Source: an uncultured Poribacteria bacterium (GTDB lineage Bacteria; Poribacteria; WGA-4E; WGA-3G). Taken from it: a stretch of DNA of 64,000 bases. The notes under the pieces are model-generated. The model saw only the letters and a program-made list of their open reading frames with translations. It searched no databases and was not told the origin of the DNA. Shown in pieces: positions 34,890 to 44,566 of the stretch (position 1 is its first letter; each line of letters begins with the position of its first letter). The position numbers were made by a program, and so were the translations under genes. Location of the stretch: the NCBI GenBank assembly GCA_951828385.1, contig OX639973.1:3339200-3403199 (forward strand). Direction: 5' to 3'.

Positions 34890-36518
34890 TTAAAGGACAG
34901 AAATTTTGACGCTGAAAGCGTTGCGGCTTCCTTTCACACTGTACACACTCCCGGTAGCACACAAGCGAAACAATTTACCCCGGTCAAAAGCGTGTGTAAT
35001 TTTTCCCGTTTTTTCCGGCAAAATATGCCATTTTATAGCGAGGGCACCGAGTGCTTCCACATACGCCTCGCCGTGTTGGCACTCCCAGACAGAGTTAGGT
35101 ACGCCTTCCGGTGCTTTTTCTGTCGGCAGGTTTTTGTTGCCATCAAATAGGTAGAAAGTTCCTTCCGCTTTTCCTCTCCCGACACCGATATCCAGCGTAA
35201 GCGTGCCGCCATCCTCAAACGCCGTGGTATCAATCTCCAAAACGGTGTAGTCTTGATGCGGGACCATAGAGGTTTGAAAAGTGTCCATTACCTCCTCTGA
35301 GGAGCACACAGGGGTCAGGACAATTCTACCCAAACCGGGGCGTTTTCCTTCTAAGGCTTCCGATAAGAATAGATGGTACCCCTCCGTTGCAGAGAGTCCC
35401 CTATCACTGCTATCTCCGTGGAGCCGGTTGAAATCTTGACTACCCATCAGTTCAAGCTCAGGCGAGATAACCAGACAATCTACTGGCGAGAATATATTCC
35501 ACCCGTTTATGATAGCTTGTGCCAACGGGTGTGTTGCGTCAACCGCCTTGAAGTTCCGATGGGCCCTTTTCGCAATGTAGGCGCGCTGTGTTGGCGTGCG
35601 CCCTAAAGCAACATTAGACACCCATGTATTGATAAAATGTTCGTTCAAGAATTTGATGTTTTGTTCGTCGGAGAGAGCACCTGCCCTCAGGCTTTTGCCG
35701 CTCCCTCAACAGGTTTCATCCACCAAAGGACCGTCTATGGAAATGACGTGAATCGGTTTCTGCTGTGCTTGTGCTAATTCTAATGCCGTCTCCATTGAGA
35801 CCCAATCGATCTGCTCCGATTTGTAAAACTGGCAGTTTAGCACATGTTCGATTTCTTCCTGCGCAATAGCGGTAGAACTGCTCATTGCACTTTTCAAGTG
35901 GGTCGTGATGTCTTGCAGAACATCTTCGGCACCAGCACGGAGTTCCATTTGTGCGCAGAAACCGGTATCCATAATCCAGTTGGAGTCATCCCAACTCTTT
36001 TCGTCCTGCCAGCCAACCTCAAAATTCACGGGACCTTCTGGAACGCGCATCTGAAAGAACGAAACTGTCTCTTCTCGACGGTTGACAATGAGATGCCCCG
36101 TAAACTGTGAAGGCGTGAACCAGCCATCACCTAACTTGAATTCTGCGTGAATACGAAACACAATGTCTGCGAATTCATCAGTGTAAGCACGTAAACAAGC
36201 CCACAACCCGGGATCCCCGTAACCACGCATATCCAAATGTGGGTTCGGGTGAAGTTGCCGCAGTAGTTCAAGGATACCCGCTTCTTCAATCTGCCAAGGA
36301 TTTCCAACAGATACCGCTTCGTCTGGCAGAAACGCGCGGAAAACGGATGCCGAATACTCCTTTTCTGGGACGGCGATTCGAAGATTCGTCAACTCGTCCC
36401 ACTCAAACTCCACGTGGTAGTTAGCTAAGGTGTATTCAATCGGGGCGATGAAACCTTTGATGGAAATTTTGGTATCACCATCAATATTAAGCACAATTCT
36501 GTTGGAAGTTAGGTCCAT
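34890..36518 (-). CDS. Probable selenoprotein with thioredoxin-like CU motif
   Basis: The frame is open from ATG 36518 to the stop at 34890 except for one TGA at 35706-35708. Read as selenocysteine the product has 542 residues, with C270-U271-G-S-G. Around it, ALELAQAQQKPIHVIS leads into the CU motif and SLRAGALSDEQNIKFLNEHF follows, the pattern of a thioredoxin-like fold with its redox motif at a helix start. Both sides of the TGA read as one continuous domain. A SECIS-like hairpin starts directly after the TGA. The N-terminal 230 and C-terminal 230 residues are not recognised. Without recoding it would be two fragments, the second lacking a normal start. Confidence 0.75.
35673..35708 (-). 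promoter_or_regulatory. UGA codon and SECIS-like hairpin
   Basis: After the TGA: outer stem GGGAGC/GCTCTC (6 bp), a 7-base bulge on the 5' side, inner stem GCCT/AGGT, and 6-base loop GAGGGC whose first base is G, 18 bases from the TGA. This fits bacterial SECIS geometry (G at the start of the apical loop, short distance to UGA). Confidence 0.6.
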
Positions 36519-36549
36519 ATCTGTAAAAGGGTTATCGGAGTCAGAATCA

Positions 36550-36660
36550 CCAGTTTTCAGTTATCAGCTAAAGAAGTGTCTTGGGGCGATAAAGTTTCCT
36601 ATAATGCCTACAAGGTCTTAACTGACAACTGACAACTATTCTTCTGATAACCGACAACCC
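36550..36660. repeat. Intergenic palindromic repeat
   Basis: CAGTTTTCAGTTATCAG at the left, AACTGACAACTGACAACT and GATAACCGACAACCC at the right. Lies between the selenoprotein gene and the DUF1501 gene. Confidence 0.5.
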
Positions 36661-36680
36661 TTCCTCTCTCTGAGAACTGT

Positions 36681-38126
36681 TTAGAATATCCCGGCGATTG
36701 GTTCGCCTTTGACCAATTCGCGGGGTTGCTCTAAATGGTTGTAGACGATCGTATGCGGATCAATGCCGAGGGTGTGGTAGACCGTGGCAAGGATGTCGCG
36801 TGGATGCACCGGATTCTCAAGTGGCGTTGAACCTGTAGCATCGGACTTCCCGTAAACCTGTCCGCCCTTGACACCTGCGCCTGCGATTAACCCTGTGTAG
36901 CAATAGGGCCAGTGGTCGCGTCCATCAGGTGCGTTGCTATTACCGGAGGTGCTAATACCCATCCGTGGCGAGCGTCCGAATTCACCGATTGCCAAGACGA
37001 GTGTATCCTCTAACATCCCGCGCTGATCCAAGTCTTCGAGCAGCGAGGAGACGGCACTGTCTAACTTCGGGCAGTGAAGGTTTTTCAATGGACCGAAGTT
37101 GGTTGCGTGCGTATCCCAGGCAGTCGTATTCGGATTGCCATTTGCGACAGAGGGCCAGTTCACCTGTACGAAACGGGTGCCTGCTTCCACCAAACGACGA
37201 GCGAGGAGTGCACTCTGTCCAAAGGTATGTCTACCGTACTTATCTCGCATCTCATCTGGCTCTTGGGACAGATCGAAAGCGTTACGTGCCCGCTGCGACA
37301 AGATGAGGTTGTATGCCTTCTCATAATACTCGTTCAAGGCATAGGAGTCCGCCACCTTATCAATTTCGGGCATACCGGCGTTAATTGTCTCAAGGAGGTT
37401 TTTCCGGCGTTTCAAACGCACGGGTGACACTTCTGGACGCAAGCTTAAGTCGTCGAGGTTAATATCTTGATTCGGATCCTGGAAGAGGAAGTACGGATCG
37501 TAGGCTCTCCCCAAGAAACCGGCGTTTCCGCCTTTACCGATGATATTACTCTCTTGCATCGGACGCGGAAGTTGTACTGCCGCGAGCATCGGTTCATCGG
37601 GTGGACGATAATTTGAGATATGCGATGCGGCATTCGGATGATCAGCAGGCGAAGGCGGATCAAGTTGTCCTGAAGGAGCGACCTTATCCGGCGTTTCGCC
37701 AGTAACCATTTGATACATCGCAGCAGTGTGGTTGAAAAGCCCTGCCGGTGTGTAGCTTACCGAACGGATGAGGCAGGCTTTGTCCATCTGCTGTGCCAAA
37801 CGTGGCATCGTCTCAGATAACTGAATCCCCGGCACGTTGGTCGGGATCGGTTTGAATTCACCCCGAATGTTTGAAGGTGCATCGGGTTTCGGATCCCAGA
37901 TATCGAGGTGGCTAGGGCCGCCTTGTAAAAAGAGAAGGATGACCGAGTTGGCTTTCCCCCATCCGTTTAGCGGTTTAGCAGGGTCAACTGCCGTATTCGC
38001 GTTCGCTTGGAGTGACAATACCTGTGGCAGACTAATGCCGAGCATCGCCGCACCACCGACACGTAGAAATTCACGACGTGAGAACCCGTCACACAAGCGT
38101 CCGGGTAATTGTGGTAACGATAACAT
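36681..38126 (-). CDS. DUF1501 (sulfatase-fold) TAT-exported protein
   Basis: A 481-residue protein with a twin-arginine leader (SRREFLRVGGAAMLGISLPQ) and the DUF1501 core: SVILLFLQGGPSHLDIWDPKPDAP, then GEFGRSPRM and GRDHWPYCYTGLIAGAGVKGGQVYG. DUF1501 proteins have an alkaline-phosphatase/sulfatase-like fold and accompany DUF1549/DUF1553 proteins in planctomycetes; their reaction is not settled. GGAGGAAAC precedes the ATG. It follows the DUF1549/1553 gene on the same strand, the classic pairing. Confidence 0.88.
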   Translation of the reverse strand: MLSLPQLPGRLCDGFSRREFLRVGGAAMLGISLPQVLSLQANANTAVDPAKPLNGWGKANSVILLFLQGGPSHLDIWDPKPDAPSNIRGEFKPIPTNVPGIQLSETMPRLAQQMDKACLIRSVSYTPAGLFNHTAAMYQMVTGETPDKVAPSGQLDPPSPADHPNAASHISNYRPPDEPMLAAVQLPRPMQESNIIGKGGNAGFLGRAYDPYFLFQDPNQDINLDDLSLRPEVSPVRLKRRKNLLETINAGMPEIDKVADSYALNEYYEKAYNLILSQRARNAFDLSQEPDEMRDKYGRHTFGQSALLARRLVEAGTRFVQVNWPSVANGNPNTTAWDTHATNFGPLKNLHCPKLDSAVSSLLEDLDQRGMLEDTLVLAIGEFGRSPRMGISTSGNSNAPDGRDHWPYCYTGLIAGAGVKGGQVYGKSDATGSTPLENPVHPRDILATVYHTLGIDPHTIVYNHLEQPRELVKGEPIAGIF

Positions 38127-38148
38127 CTATTGTTTCCTCCGTTTTTGG

Positions 38149-38246
38149 CAGTCATCAGTTATCGGTTTTCAGTTACCAGTTAAAAAGTCTGCTGGTACAC
38201 CAAAATCTCTCTTAACCGACAACTGACAACTGACAACTAATAACCA
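38149..38246. repeat. Intergenic palindromic repeat
   Basis: CAGTCATCAGTTATCGG at the left and CCGACAACTGACAACTGACA at the right, with TTAAAAAGTC...CTCTCTTAA inside. Separates the DUF1549/1553 and DUF1501 genes. Confidence 0.5.
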
Positions 38247-38247
38247 T

Positions 38248-40752
38248 TTAGCGATTGAATAAGAAGGCGGGACTGTTAATCAATGCCCACAACAGGTCTT
38301 GCGCACCTTCTTCCTTAGATTCAGCGTTCGCGATATGTTCAACCGCTACTGCATATTCGTTCTTCTCTGGTAACCGAGAAAATGTTGCGAGATATAATTC
38401 TTCAACGAGTGCTCGGTCATCTTGATTCGTTTTGATGAGTTGTGCGATACGTCCTTTTGGATCAATGAGTGCTTCTGCCACCGTTGGTCCATTAATGAGG
38501 TTCATTGCGTGTGCAAGGCTGACCTCGGTCGTGCGTTCACATTCACACGAGGTTTCGCGTTCGGGTCTGCCAAACAGTTTCAAAAATCCGTCATCTTTGA
38601 CTTTACTGTCTGGCAATTGCACAGCGCGGAAGTTCTTGGGTACCTCTTGGAACCGGGGTCGGCTTCCTGTGGCAACGCCGATAGCGTCTAACAACTGCTC
38701 TGCTGTCAAACGTCTTGCGACCGCGTGTGAGAAGTTAATTGTATCTGACTTGTTCCACTTATTCGTCTTGATACTCTGTTGATAGGTTCGGGAACGCGTG
38801 ACTGTCTTCATGATATGCTTCATGTCGAATCCACTGTCCACGAAATCTATCGTCAATGCGTCGAGCAGTTCAGGGTTGCTCGGTGGGTTACTCGTGCGGA
38901 TATCATCCACAGGCTCAATAATCCCGCGTCCCATGAAGTAACTCCAGAGACGATTCACACCGGCGCGTGCGAACATCGGATTATCCTTGGAGGTGAGCCA
39001 CGTTGCGAGCATGTGCTGCTTATCGTCGGTTTCTGCCACAACTTCCCCGAATGGAACTGACGGTTCAACGACCGCTAAGGTGCGTGGATGTTTCACAGGG
39101 GTTGCCGTGTAACTCGCGTAGACGATTTCATCTCCGGGTAGCTGCCCCTGTTTCACATTGACATCCGCGAAGAACGCGCCAAGTTCATAGTACTGGTTTT
39201 GCGTCCATTTCTCAAACGGATGGTCGTGGCATTTGTTGCAGGAGAACCGAACCCCTAAGAACAGCTGCGTTGTGTTTTCGACCGCAGCGGTATATTCACG
39301 GGATACACGGAAATAACTTGCCGCGGGATTCGCGTAGGTGCTTCCGGTCGCTGTAATCAGGTCTCGTACAAACTGGTCATACGGACGATTCTGAGCGATT
39401 GCCTGATGGATCCACTGTTGGAAGAGCCAGACACCGCGTTCACCGAGGAATTTGCGGTTAGACTGCAGCAGGTCTGCCCACTTATGTGTCCAGTGGTCAA
39501 TAAACTCTGGTGTTTCGACGAGTGTGTCAATGAGTTGTTCGCGTTTGGTTTTAGAGGCGGTGGTATCAGCAAGGAAACTCCGCGCCTGTTCGGGTGTCGG
39601 CGGGAGACCTGTCAGATCGAAATAGATGCGCCGTACAAACTCTTCATCTGTGCAAAGCTCAGAAGGCAGGATTTTCATCCGCTTCAGTTTATTGTGCACG
39701 TGCGTATCAATATAGTTATACTCAGGCGTTTGAACCCATTTATAACCGCTTCTGTCGCCCATGACGATGATGCCATTCGTGCTGTAGGCACCTTCATATC
39801 GGGTGAGGATAGCAGTTTCGCCACGGCGCTCTGCGGTTACCACACCGTCGTCCGTAATTTTTGCGACTTCATTGAGGCTGCTCGTGAATTTCGCCTCACG
39901 GGTAACATCTCGCGTTGTGCCATCGGGATAGTGCGCGATCACCAAAAGCTGCTGCTTCATACCGGGCACAGCGAGTTCAGCAGAATCGGGTAAGACTTCT
40001 AACCTTTCGACGCGCTGTGTTGTTTTGACATCAGAACTCGCCCCTTCTGCTATCCATTGGCGGATGAGCTCGTAATCCCGTGAACCGGGGACGATCACTT
40101 GTCCACCTTTGTGTGGCACTTCGGATGTCGGCTTGAGCAACATCAGACTCTGTTCGGGAAATGCCCGATTAAACCGTCTGCCGGATATGTCCTCAATCAA
40201 GAGCTCATAATCAAAATCGGGATCGTAGCCACGGAGTGAGAGTTTGAATCCATTTTTACCTTTTGCTGCACCGTGACATGTACCGTTATTACATCCAGCA
40301 TGGCTTAGGAGCGGCATGACATCCCGTACGAAACTGACAGGTGGTGCTTCCATGCCCTTGACCTCTACGGGCAATTCGGCACTCACGCCGCTGACAGTAA
40401 CGACAATTTTCGTTGTGCCAACTGCCATCGGGAAGATATAGCCATCTTCATGCACTTTTACCCCAGCCGTAGCAGGTGTCAGCGTCGCCCACGGCGTTAC
40501 ATCTACATAAGTGCCATCTTTTGTCTTACCTGACACGAGTACGCGTCTGCCATCGCGTGCGTGCTCGAATGTCAGCGACTCCGGATGAACCCTCAACTCC
40601 GTTAAAGCGATGCTTGCAAGCCACTGTTCCGCCGTCGGCATTTCGGCACTTGCAGGCCGCGCCATCTCACTATGCGCTGCTAACTGGAACGCGAAGCAGA
40701 TGGAAAATGCAACAAGGAATGTTGTTACAAAGTTAAACCTGGGTTTCATCAA
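38248..40752 (-). CDS. DUF1549/DUF1553 cytochrome-like secreted protein
   Basis: An 834-residue exported protein: signal peptide 1-28, a BIG2-like Ig domain (TWGATL-like TPATAGVKVHEDGYIFPMAV), a planctomycete-type haem-binding segment GCNNGTCHGAAKGKNGFKLS (C-x4-CH), then DUF1549 (DEEFVRRIYFDLTGLPPTPE) and DUF1553 (NRLWSYFMGRGIIEPVDDIR...). A second CNKCHDHPFEKW gives a CxxCH motif. Such proteins may pass electrons during polysaccharide breakdown in planctomycetes, but this is not proven. Start uncertain between the two ATGs at 40752 and 40749. Confidence 0.85.
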   Translation of the reverse strand: MMKPRFNFVTTFLVAFSICFAFQLAAHSEMARPASAEMPTAEQWLASIALTELRVHPESLTFEHARDGRRVLVSGKTKDGTYVDVTPWATLTPATAGVKVHEDGYIFPMAVGTTKIVVTVSGVSAELPVEVKGMEAPPVSFVRDVMPLLSHAGCNNGTCHGAAKGKNGFKLSLRGYDPDFDYELLIEDISGRRFNRAFPEQSLMLLKPTSEVPHKGGQVIVPGSRDYELIRQWIAEGASSDVKTTQRVERLEVLPDSAELAVPGMKQQLLVIAHYPDGTTRDVTREAKFTSSLNEVAKITDDGVVTAERRGETAILTRYEGAYSTNGIIVMGDRSGYKWVQTPEYNYIDTHVHNKLKRMKILPSELCTDEEFVRRIYFDLTGLPPTPEQARSFLADTTASKTKREQLIDTLVETPEFIDHWTHKWADLLQSNRKFLGERGVWLFQQWIHQAIAQNRPYDQFVRDLITATGSTYANPAASYFRVSREYTAAVENTTQLFLGVRFSCNKCHDHPFEKWTQNQYYELGAFFADVNVKQGQLPGDEIVYASYTATPVKHPRTLAVVEPSVPFGEVVAETDDKQHMLATWLTSKDNPMFARAGVNRLWSYFMGRGIIEPVDDIRTSNPPSNPELLDALTIDFVDSGFDMKHIMKTVTRSRTYQQSIKTNKWNKSDTINFSHAVARRLTAEQLLDAIGVATGSRPRFQEVPKNFRAVQLPDSKVKDDGFLKLFGRPERETSCECERTTEVSLAHAMNLINGPTVAEALIDPKGRIAQLIKTNQDDRALVEELYLATFSRLPEKNEYAVAVEHIANAESKEEGAQDLLWALINSPAFLFNR

Positions 40753-40813
40753 AAACTCGGCGTAGAAACCTTCCGACTGTAATCGACGGAGGGGACGCCG
40801 TCCTCCTTTTTAA

Positions 40814-40921
40814 TGGTTGTCGGTTGTCGGTACGGAAATCTGCTATACAGATTCCGTTTTGGTTGTCGGTTAAGAGGTGGTTAGTTAAGTTAAAACCTCT
40901 TTATACCGAGAAATAGTAACT
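40814..40921. repeat. Intergenic palindromic repeat
   Basis: GGTTGTCGGTTGTCGG, then hairpin CGGAAATCTG/CAGATTCCG, then GGTTGTCGGTTAAGAGG with CCTCTTTATACCGAG. Lies upstream of the DUF1549/1553 gene. Related to the five other spacers of this family. Confidence 0.5.
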
Positions 40922-40996
40922 AAGGACCATACATGAATTATTTGTTCGTTGTTCGTTGCATCAATCTATCATCTGGATCGTTTGTATATCAACGGT

Positions 40997-41953
40997 TTAC
41001 GAAAGATCCCAGAGCAGGACAGAGTTGTCTTCACTTGCGCTCGCGAGCACACTGCCATCGGGAGAATAGGCAACATTTCTGACACTCCCTGTATGCCCCG
41101 TAAGTGTGCTTTTCGGCTTACCTCTCTTGGCATCCCACTGACGCACCGTGCCGTCACTACTGGCACTAGCGAGCGTTGTGCCATCCGGAGAAAAGGCAAC
41201 ACTCCAGACATAACCTCTATGTCCGGTGAGTGTGTTCTCGGTTTCACCTGTTATCACATCCCACAGACGTACTGTGCGGTCAGTACTTGCACTGGCAAGG
41301 GTTTCGCCATTCGGAGCATAGACAGCAGCATTGACAATATGCTTATGACCCGCGAGTGCCGCTTTGTGCCGTCCAGTGGCAGCATCCCACAATAGAACGG
41401 TGTCATCTCCGCTGCCCGCTGCGATCGTGCTTCCATCAGGAGAATATGTGACAGACCTAATAGAGAACTGCTCCACTGTGAGAGTATTTCTAACTTCCCC
41501 TGTGCTTACATCCCACAAATGTACCGTGCCATCAGGACTTCCACTCGCCACCGTGTTCCCATCAGGAGAAAAGGCAACGCTTCTAACAGCGTCAGTATGT
41601 CCGGTGAGCGTTGCTGTCGGAGCCCCGCTGGTTGCATCCCACAGCACAACGGTGTTGTCAATACTTCCACTTGCGATTGCCCCGCCATCCGGTGAAAAGG
41701 CGACACACCTGACGTATTCTTTGTGCTCCACAAGTAGGTTGAGTCCTGTCGCACTCTCTACATCGTAGACCCAAACGCCGATGTCGCAGGCGACTGCAAG
41801 TTGTGTCCCGTCCGGTGAGAAGGCTATATCTCCAGTTAGGTTTCCTTGGTCAAGTCGTGCTTTGACTCCTTCAGGTAGATTCAATTGTATTTCTTCTCCA
41901 ACTTTTAGATTTTCCAATGTTAAAGATATTTTTTGGCATAACTTGTAAGCCAA
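40997..41953 (-). CDS. WD40-repeat protein without export signal
   Basis: A protein of up to 318 residues with seven WD40 repeats (SPDGGAIASGSIDNTVVLWD and similar), enough for one propeller. There is no signal peptide, dockerin or FlgD-like end, unlike the two large WD40 proteins at 25680-30943, although the line LPEGVKARLDQGNLTGDIAFSPDG matches their mature N termini. The only possible starts are TTG codons (41953 or 41917), without a ribosome-binding site, so the 5' end may have been lost. The repeats themselves are intact. Confidence 0.7.
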   Translation of the reverse strand: MAYKLCQKISLTLENLKVGEEIQLNLPEGVKARLDQGNLTGDIAFSPDGTQLAVACDIGVWVYDVESATGLNLLVEHKEYVRCVAFSPDGGAIASGSIDNTVVLWDATSGAPTATLTGHTDAVRSVAFSPDGNTVASGSPDGTVHLWDVSTGEVRNTLTVEQFSIRSVTYSPDGSTIAAGSGDDTVLLWDAATGRHKAALAGHKHIVNAAVYAPNGETLASASTDRTVRLWDVITGETENTLTGHRGYVWSVAFSPDGTTLASASSDGTVRQWDAKRGKPKSTLTGHTGSVRNVAYSPDGSVLASASEDNSVLLWDLS

Positions 41954-42075
41954 AACTTGCTGTTGCTAATGGTTCATAAGTTCATATACGTGTGACGTGC
42001 AGATACCTTGTGGTACGTGGAAATGTGACGTAATTTCGTAATTTTTATTGTCAGTTCACGAGAGAACATCTTGCA

Positions 42076-42894
42076 CTATTCCTGATTCTTCAAGTGTCCC
42101 CACACTATTGGTAATTTATCACCAGCAGAAACATCTAAGTATTCGGATTCACTCGCTAAATAGTTGATAACGTTTTCTGTAAGTTTCTCTATTTGATCAA
42201 TACTCTCGTTGTTCTTATGGAAATTCGGGAGCCGCCAGTTCATGTTGAAGATTTTACCATCTCCTGCTTCCCAATAACCGAAGGCTGCAATCCTATCCTT
42301 GTAATCAGTCCCGCCCTCCCAAGCATTTGCAAGCGTCGTAAAATTCTTCCAAATCGTGTCGAAATAGTCACCACTTACTGGAAACCCAGTTGAATTGACC
42401 CGAATCCAATCATCGACTTTCGGTGTTTTCCCATCAACATTCTCAAGCCCGTCTACCAACCCGAGTTCCATCGTCTCTTTGAGGACGATAATCCCGACAT
42501 TACTTCCATCGTCTACAACGGGCCCAAATTTTCGGGGTTCCGCGTTTTCTAATCCCAGTGGCGTAGCGTATCGGATAGCAGCACCCGTCAGCAGTACTGC
42601 GCCACCGCTTTCAGCGTAATCTAAGAATGCATTCATTTCTGCGTCGGATAATCCGCCCGGATCTTCATCGCCATCATGCCACCAGACAACAGCGAACTGC
42701 TTGAAGGTATCGCTCTTCAAGTCCGCTTTCGCGAGTTGTTTTGTTTTGAACGTTTTTTCAGCAAATTCTAATGCGGGTGCGGTAAAGTCGCCTTCTTTGC
42801 CGAGATTAATAAACCCGACTTCCACCACAGCATTACCTATACTTATACCAAAACAGAAAAGAAATGTCAAACAAATTACGATTTTCCGTTCCAT
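42076..42894 (-). CDS. Secreted ThuA/amidotransferase-fold-like protein
   Basis: A 272-residue protein with signal peptide 1-21 (cleavage near GNA-VV). The mature part has FAVVWWHDGDEDPGGLSDAEMNAF then YAESGGAVLLTGAAIRYATPLG, resembling the ThuA/glutamine-amidotransferase-like fold in which a GG turn follows the nucleophile elbow, and later ends with FNMNWRLPNF. No Cys nucleophile is evident. Role unknown; planctomycete relatives act on sugars outside the cell. A consensus promoter lies upstream at 43017-43045. Confidence 0.65.
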   Translation of the reverse strand: MERKIVICLTFLFCFGISIGNAVVEVGFINLGKEGDFTAPALEFAEKTFKTKQLAKADLKSDTFKQFAVVWWHDGDEDPGGLSDAEMNAFLDYAESGGAVLLTGAAIRYATPLGLENAEPRKFGPVVDDGSNVGIIVLKETMELGLVDGLENVDGKTPKVDDWIRVNSTGFPVSGDYFDTIWKNFTTLANAWEGGTDYKDRIAAFGYWEAGDGKIFNMNWRLPNFHKNNESIDQIEKLTENVINYLASESEYLDVSAGDKLPIVWGHLKNQE

Positions 42895-43016
42895 GCTTGC
42901 TCCTTATGTGTCTACGCAAGGTAACGTGTGTTCGCTTACGTATTGATAATAGCACATTTCAAAAATAGGATCGATGGATACATCAAATTTCTCTTTTACT
43001 ATTCGGACTTCTGTAA

Positions 43017-43045
43017 ATAGTATCATGCAATAAGGTTTTTGTCAA
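43017..43045 (-). promoter_or_regulatory. Sigma-70-type promoter of the ThuA-like gene
   Basis: Minus strand TTGACA, 17 bp, TACTAT, about 125 bases before the ATG at 42894. Confidence 0.65.
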
Positions 43046-43069
43046 AGTATTCTGAATGCAGGTCGCATT

Positions 43070-43230
43070 TGGGCGAGTACGCCGCAAATCGCGGATGACA
43101 CAGATGACACGGATTTTAAGGAACTATCTGTCAAATCAAGGCTAAATCTGTTCCGGCATCCGAAATAAATCGGGCTTACAAGGTTTCCCTCCTACAAGCA
43201 CATAACACATCCGGCACAAAATTCGGGGCA
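43070..43230. repeat. Cluster of dispersed repeat motifs
   Basis: TGGGCGAGTACGCCGCAAATC (21 bases; positions 43070-43090) matches the reverse complement of 48274-48294 in 20 of 21 bases and the start of the window. CGGGCTTACAAGG with CCTCCTACAAG at 43171-43198 matches 47692-47714. The rest of the spacer 42895-43235 holds a promoter and no gene. Confidence 0.5.
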
Positions 43231-43235
43231 TCCGT

Positions 43236-44027
43236 CTATAAATGCAAGTTTGGGTTATCCTGACCCCCGCGGAGTCGTTCATTGCCTATTTCGACGAAAC
43301 TTGGTTCAATTTCAAACCCGATGAAATCTCGCTGATGCCGCTGACATACCACAGGACAAGTCCCCACACCAGCAAAGGGATCAAGGACCAGATCACCAGG
43401 TGATGAACTTGCTAATACAATTCGCTCGATTAACTTCTCTGGTTTCTGGATCGTATTGAGTGCCTTCCTGTTCATTAATTCCTTCGACTTATAGGTTAGC
43501 TGTTTTATATCACCCCAGACATCTCCGGGATTTTTGCCTTGCGGATTGTATTTGGTCTTTCCAAACTTGCCATTTGTCACGGATGGCACATTTTCACACC
43601 GAAGTCGATGCTCTAACTCAACAAGTTGCGAGACTCTAATAGCATCCAAGTTATAACACTGTGGCTTTTTGCCTTTGATGAAATAGCAGATAATGTCGTA
43701 GTTATTAGTGTAATTGATGCGTCCCTGTGCAAGTCTGCTCGGTTGATACCACACAATTTTTGAACGGAGGTTCAAGAACTTTCGATAATCTACAAAGTCA
43801 ATACAATCGGGTTTACCGAACAGATAGAGTGCGCCGCCATCTTTCAGCTTCGGCGTGAACTTTTCGATGAGTGCAAGATTAAATTCCTGAATTGAAGGAA
43901 TCTCATCCCACGAATTTTCTGTTACACCATACGGTCCATCACATACGATTAGGTCCACCGATGTATCTTCTACATCATTCAATAGCGTAAACGTGTCACC
44001 ACAATGGAGGATGTTGTGTTCAAGCAT
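43236..44027 (-). CDS. DNA methyltransferase (N4-cytosine/N6-adenine, beta class)
   Basis: A 263-residue amino-methyltransferase. The catalytic motif is DGPYG (30-34), a DPPY variant, and the AdoMet-binding DPFAGVGT is at 216-223, so motif IV precedes motif I as in the beta class. VWGDI and KALNTIQKPEKLIERI are family segments. No cognate restriction gene is next to it, so it is either an orphan modification enzyme or part of a broken system. The ATG at 44027 follows AAGGA; an upstream in-frame start at 44072 is possible. Confidence 0.87.
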   Translation of the reverse strand: MLEHNILHCGDTFTLLNDVEDTSVDLIVCDGPYGVTENSWDEIPSIQEFNLALIEKFTPKLKDGGALYLFGKPDCIDFVDYRKFLNLRSKIVWYQPSRLAQGRINYTNNYDIICYFIKGKKPQCYNLDAIRVSQLVELEHRLRCENVPSVTNGKFGKTKYNPQGKNPGDVWGDIKQLTYKSKELMNRKALNTIQKPEKLIERIVLASSSPGDLVLDPFAGVGTCPVVCQRHQRDFIGFEIEPSFVEIGNERLRGGQDNPNLHL

Positions 44028-44101
44028 ACTACAGTAAAATCCTTGCGAAATACAGAATAAAGGCAAAGACATTATTACGTCACCGCAATGAAATTCCGAA
44101 T

Positions 44102-44338
44102 CTATAAGTCTGGACGTTCGTCAGACATTTGTTCATAATGCCCTTTCATTTGTTTGGCTTGCTGTGCTAGGAGTTGACGGCGCTCCTCCAAGGAAAGGCA
44201 CACGAAAGCCGCTTGGGGCGACTGTTCATCTACTTCTCTGTTAATCAAATCAACTAACAAATGATAGGCGATCGGTAACTTGGCTTTTGGGAGTTTTTTC
44301 ACGAGTTGCTCTATCTGAGTATATGTGACTGTTTTCAT
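44102..44338 (-). CDS. Small antitoxin-like protein, probably shortened
   Basis: A 78-residue helical protein (MKTVTYTQIEQLVKKLPKAK, then LSLEERRQLLAQQAKQMKGHYEQ) of the type often found ahead of toxins. It ends abruptly after SDERPDL, without a toxin gene following; a methyltransferase gene comes next instead. GGGGGAG fixes the ATG at 44338. Possibly an orphaned antitoxin. Confidence 0.55.
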   Translation of the reverse strand: MKTVTYTQIEQLVKKLPKAKLPIAYHLLVDLINREVDEQSPQAAFVCLSLEERRQLLAQQAKQMKGHYEQMSDERPDL

Positions 44339-44566
44339 TTCTCCCCCTAAATTTTGATAGGTATCCATGAACTATTTGTAAACGTATTACCGCAATGGAT
44401 AGTGTTGTACGCAACATAATTTTGTTATCTCAACTCCGCCGACAGTTTTAACTTTTGTTGGCGTGGTGTATCGCCTTTCCAGCCGCTATCCCGAGGCCAA
44501 CGAGAAACACTACACGCGCAGAAATTGGAATCCATTCCATCACAATTCCTCCAAACTCTGAAGGTT

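Noticed and set aside
35646-35705. TTG at 35648 as the start of a separate 252-residue gene
   Set aside because: It lies in the same frame as the upstream gene, has no ribosome-binding site, and the codons between the TGA and this TTG continue a thioredoxin-like segment. A single recoded gene explains the sequence better.
40788-40815. GGAGGGGAC...GTCCTCC hairpin followed by TTTTT as a terminator
   Set aside because: The T-run is on the plus strand, but the surrounding genes are all on the minus strand. More likely the edge of a dispersed repeat.
43213-43230. GGCACAAAATTCGGGGCA as another copy of the 16-bp activator-like site
   Set aside because: Two bases longer than the consensus, single rather than paired, and no -24/-12 element is close by.
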